From the NCBI GenBank assembly GCA_052118065.1, contig JBQKHY010000006.1:1-64000 (forward strand): a stretch of 64,000 nucleotides of DNA, in the 5' to 3' direction. Shown here one piece after another: positions 63,401 to 64,000 of this stretch (positions are counted from its first letter, which is position 1; each line of letters opens with the position of its first letter). The stretch comes from Ruminococcoides sp052118065. GTDB taxonomy: Bacteria; Bacillota; Clostridia; Oscillospirales; Acutalibacteraceae. Both the position numbers and the translations under genes were made by a program. The notes below the pieces were generated by a model. The model was not told the DNA's origin. It did no database searches and saw only the letters and a list, made by a program, of their open reading frames with translations.

Positions 63401-64000
63401 CTACAACTTCAACAACTGAACCAACAACAGTTTCAAAAACAGAAGCCACAACTTCTACAACTGAATCAACAACAATTAATACAATTCCTTCTACTACAAA
63501 ACCTGTAGTAAAGAAGGTAACAAAAGTATCACTAAGCAAAAAGTCAGTAACATTATTAAAGGGTAGAGCTACAACAGTAAAAGCAGTAGTAAACCCATCT
63601 AATGCAACTAACAAAAAACTAAAGTGGACAACTTCTAATGCAAAAGTAGCAACAGTTAATTCACAGGGTAAGATTACTGCAAAGGGCAAGGGTGTTGCAA
63701 CAATTAAAGTTATGGCACTTGACGGCAGCAAAAAATATGCAACTTGTAAGGTAACAGTAAAACAACCTGTAACATCTGTTAAGTTAAACAAAAAATCAGT
63801 TACTCTAAAAGTAAAAGGTAATGCAAAACAGAAAACAGTTACACTAACGGCTACTGTTTCTCCAAGTAATGCATATGTCAAAACAGTGACTTGGAAGTCG
63901 TCTAATTCTAAAGTTGCAACAGTTAATAGCAAAGGTAAAGTAACTGCTAAGAAGAGAGGTACTTGTTACATTATAGCTACTGCTAAGGATGGTAGTAAGA
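60496..64000 (+). CDS. Secreted BspA-like LRR / BIG2 surface protein, 3' end outside the window
   Basis: Open from ATG 60496 to the window end: 1168 codons, no stop. AAAGGA at 60483-60488. Signal peptide ~1-26 (ends VSA). The N-terminal two-thirds hold BspA/LRR_5 repeats (SIGNYAFSDCTNLKTITIP type), arranged as three blocks, each opening with a cap W.[FY]D..TG.L.I.G.G.M (about residues 44, 296 and 490). ~894-999 is a Thr/Glu/Ser linker of 15-residue repeats. Two BIG2 domains follow (~1006-1092, ~1093-1168, the second cut). Such proteins bind host or plant surfaces; a terminal dockerin or anchor may lie beyond the window. Confidence 0.82.
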   Translation, partial: MKRLVSAFLSIIMIFGLFSSLSVSAKETNMDLTGESSSGKTGYCNWNFDSDTGTLRIYGNGTMGNHDNFSAPWSTYNNDIINLIVEDGVENISDECFYDCENLSNISIADSVTQIGYNAFYGTKYYNNKENWENGLLYIGKYVVASDGSSSQYIIRNGTTVTSDRLFYDNSILTKVVIPSSVVCIGYRIFGFCSNFNTLVLENNPNFKMIDGCLYDKKQTEIIWYNPKETYENLAIPTSVTSIRASAFEYNNNLKNVYYTGTRRQLYDKTEYYNQGLFNTNIVCSVQTDSDIIDDHIQWKFDERTGVLDIYGYGYMPIDLYDAYDYSWIHYKSLITSVRIENGIESISTDAFSYCENLYNIDIPESVYDIGKDAFRGSGLYYEESNWVDGVFYIDNCLLEANDEIDECTIKEGTRAIARYAFYYCENLEKVTIPSSVSYICCDAFYECNELSDIYFDGSESYWNSINNCNIDANIHFGSSIDDTTGDCKWSYDEKTGVLRITGDGYMGFTIPWLDYASDIREVYLDGEIKNISSSAFKDCSKLSSITIPNSIKSIGNYAFSDCTNLKTITIPNSIISIGSNAFSDCTNLKAITIPDSVESIGIDAFINCTSLSNIDVDQDNKFYSSIDGNLYNKYKTEIIRYAIGKNVNSFIIPNTVTYIYEDTFRGGKNLENISIPNSVKSFGDGAFMECENLTTVTIPDGIKSISDWSFCGCSNLQSVKIPNTVVYIGDSAFTDCTNLVDVTLPNKVKSIEGGAFSGCENIKDIVIPSSISYIKMFVFSGCKNLANVTIENGVTEISDSAFLDCTSLSNVIIPDSISRIWDYAFKNCASLSSITIPESVSEIGWFVFENCVNLKDLYYLGSEEQWNNISIIGGSIDYLDNLNIHYMGKNPEPSTTIATEPTTVSETEPTTTSEPTTVSETEVTTSTTEPTTVTETETTTSTTEPTTVSETEATTSTTEPTTVSETEATTSTTEPTTVSKTEATTSTTESTTINTIPSTTKPVVKKVTKVSLSKKSVTLLKGRATTVKAVVNPSNATNKKLKWTTSNAKVATVNSQGKITAKGKGVATIKVMALDGSKKYATCKVTVKQPVTSVKLNKKSVTLKVKGNAKQKTVTLTATVSPSNAYVKTVTWKSSNSKVATVNSKGKVTAKKRGTCYIIATAKDGSK
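63265..63474 (+). repeat. 45-base tandem repeat coding a Thr/Glu linker
   Basis: Units of 45 bases starting at 63265, 63310, 63355, 63400 and 63445 (last partial), each coding 15 residues of the type TTSTTEPTTVSETEA. Two degenerate units precede it. Confidence 0.9.

Noticed and set aside
63265..63474. A CRISPR array
   Set aside because: The repeats are contiguous 45-base coding units without unique spacers and are open in frame.
63153..63932. A 259-codon open frame on the minus strand, rich in Val/Ser/Glu
   Set aside because: It is the shadow of the Thr/Glu linker and BIG2 region of the plus-strand surface protein; it has no ribosome binding site and its composition mirrors the repeats.
60496..64000. 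A frameshift or pseudogene in the last long protein
   Set aside because: I read the frame codon by codon over most of its length and found no stop; it is simply cut by the window end.

Overview
The window reads as chromosomal DNA of a low-GC, Gram-positive, probably spore-forming gut anaerobe of the Ruminococcus/Oscillospiraceae type. The reasons are strong AAAGGAGG-type ribosome binding sites, many TTG starts, type I dockerin domains on very large secreted proteins, BspA-like leucine-rich repeats, a CwlJ/GerQ-like spore pair, oxygen-sensitive enzymes (hybrid cluster protein, Fe-S amidotransferases) and a bacterial purine route with a PurO-type IMP cyclohydrolase. The species cannot be fixed from the sequence. 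I see no rRNA, tRNA, insertion sequence, prophage or CRISPR array.

Layout. 1-1.6 kb: an NfeD/SPFH membrane pair. 1.7-8.7 kb: purine operon purE-purF-purM-purN-(PurO-type IMP cyclohydrolase)-(stand-alone AICAR formyltransferase)-purD, running from a clear promoter to a terminator. 8.7-15.8 kb: mtaB (tRNA ms2t6A), a convergent GHL10-type glycoside-hydrolase-like protein, a DUF1294 protein with an RluA-type pseudouridine synthase, ilvE, and a nicotinamidase/nicotinate phosphoribosyltransferase pair for NAD salvage. 15.9-23.2 kb: one 2426-residue secreted dockerin protein. 23.3-26.4 kb (minus strand): queA-tgt-yajC and a TIGR04086 membrane protein. 26.5-30.8 kb: asd-dapA-dapB (aspartate to diaminopimelate/lysine), then a DUF3343 protein with a cysteine-desulfurase-like enzyme. 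30.8-33 kb: cdaA-cdaR (c-di-AMP). 33.3-39.4 kb: gltB-gltD (glutamate synthase). 39.7-44.3 kb: an AT-rich operon of two lipoproteins, two permeases, an ABC ATPase and a membrane-anchored protein, function unknown. 44.4-46 kb: a Tyr/Asp/Asn-rich membrane protein and a cwlJ-gerQ-like pair. 46-51.5 kb: hemW, prfC, and hcp with a divergent Crp/Fnr-family regulator. 51.8-64 kb: four secreted or surface proteins in a row (a dockerin protein, two BspA-like LRR/BIG2 proteins and one small secreted protein), the last running off the window.

How it fits together. The left 39 kb is mostly housekeeping: purines, NAD salvage, tRNA modification, cell-wall and lysine precursors, nitrogen assimilation and c-di-AMP. 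The right part is accessory and surface-oriented. Dockerins imply attachment to cohesin scaffolds encoded elsewhere; no cohesin is visible here.

Most interesting to me: (a) three intergenic hairpins (23696-23728, 29398-29436, 44951-44982) whose 3' arm is also the Shine-Dalgarno of the next gene, so termination or occlusion upstream and translation downstream look mutually exclusive; (b) divergent promoters that share -10 bases at queA/asd and possibly hemW/prfC; (c) an isolated plus-strand terminator at 49000-49043 that suggests a small RNA; (d) the lipoprotein/ABC operon; (e) a recent 0.3-kb internal duplication in a dockerin protein. All function calls come from reading the sequence; no database search was run.
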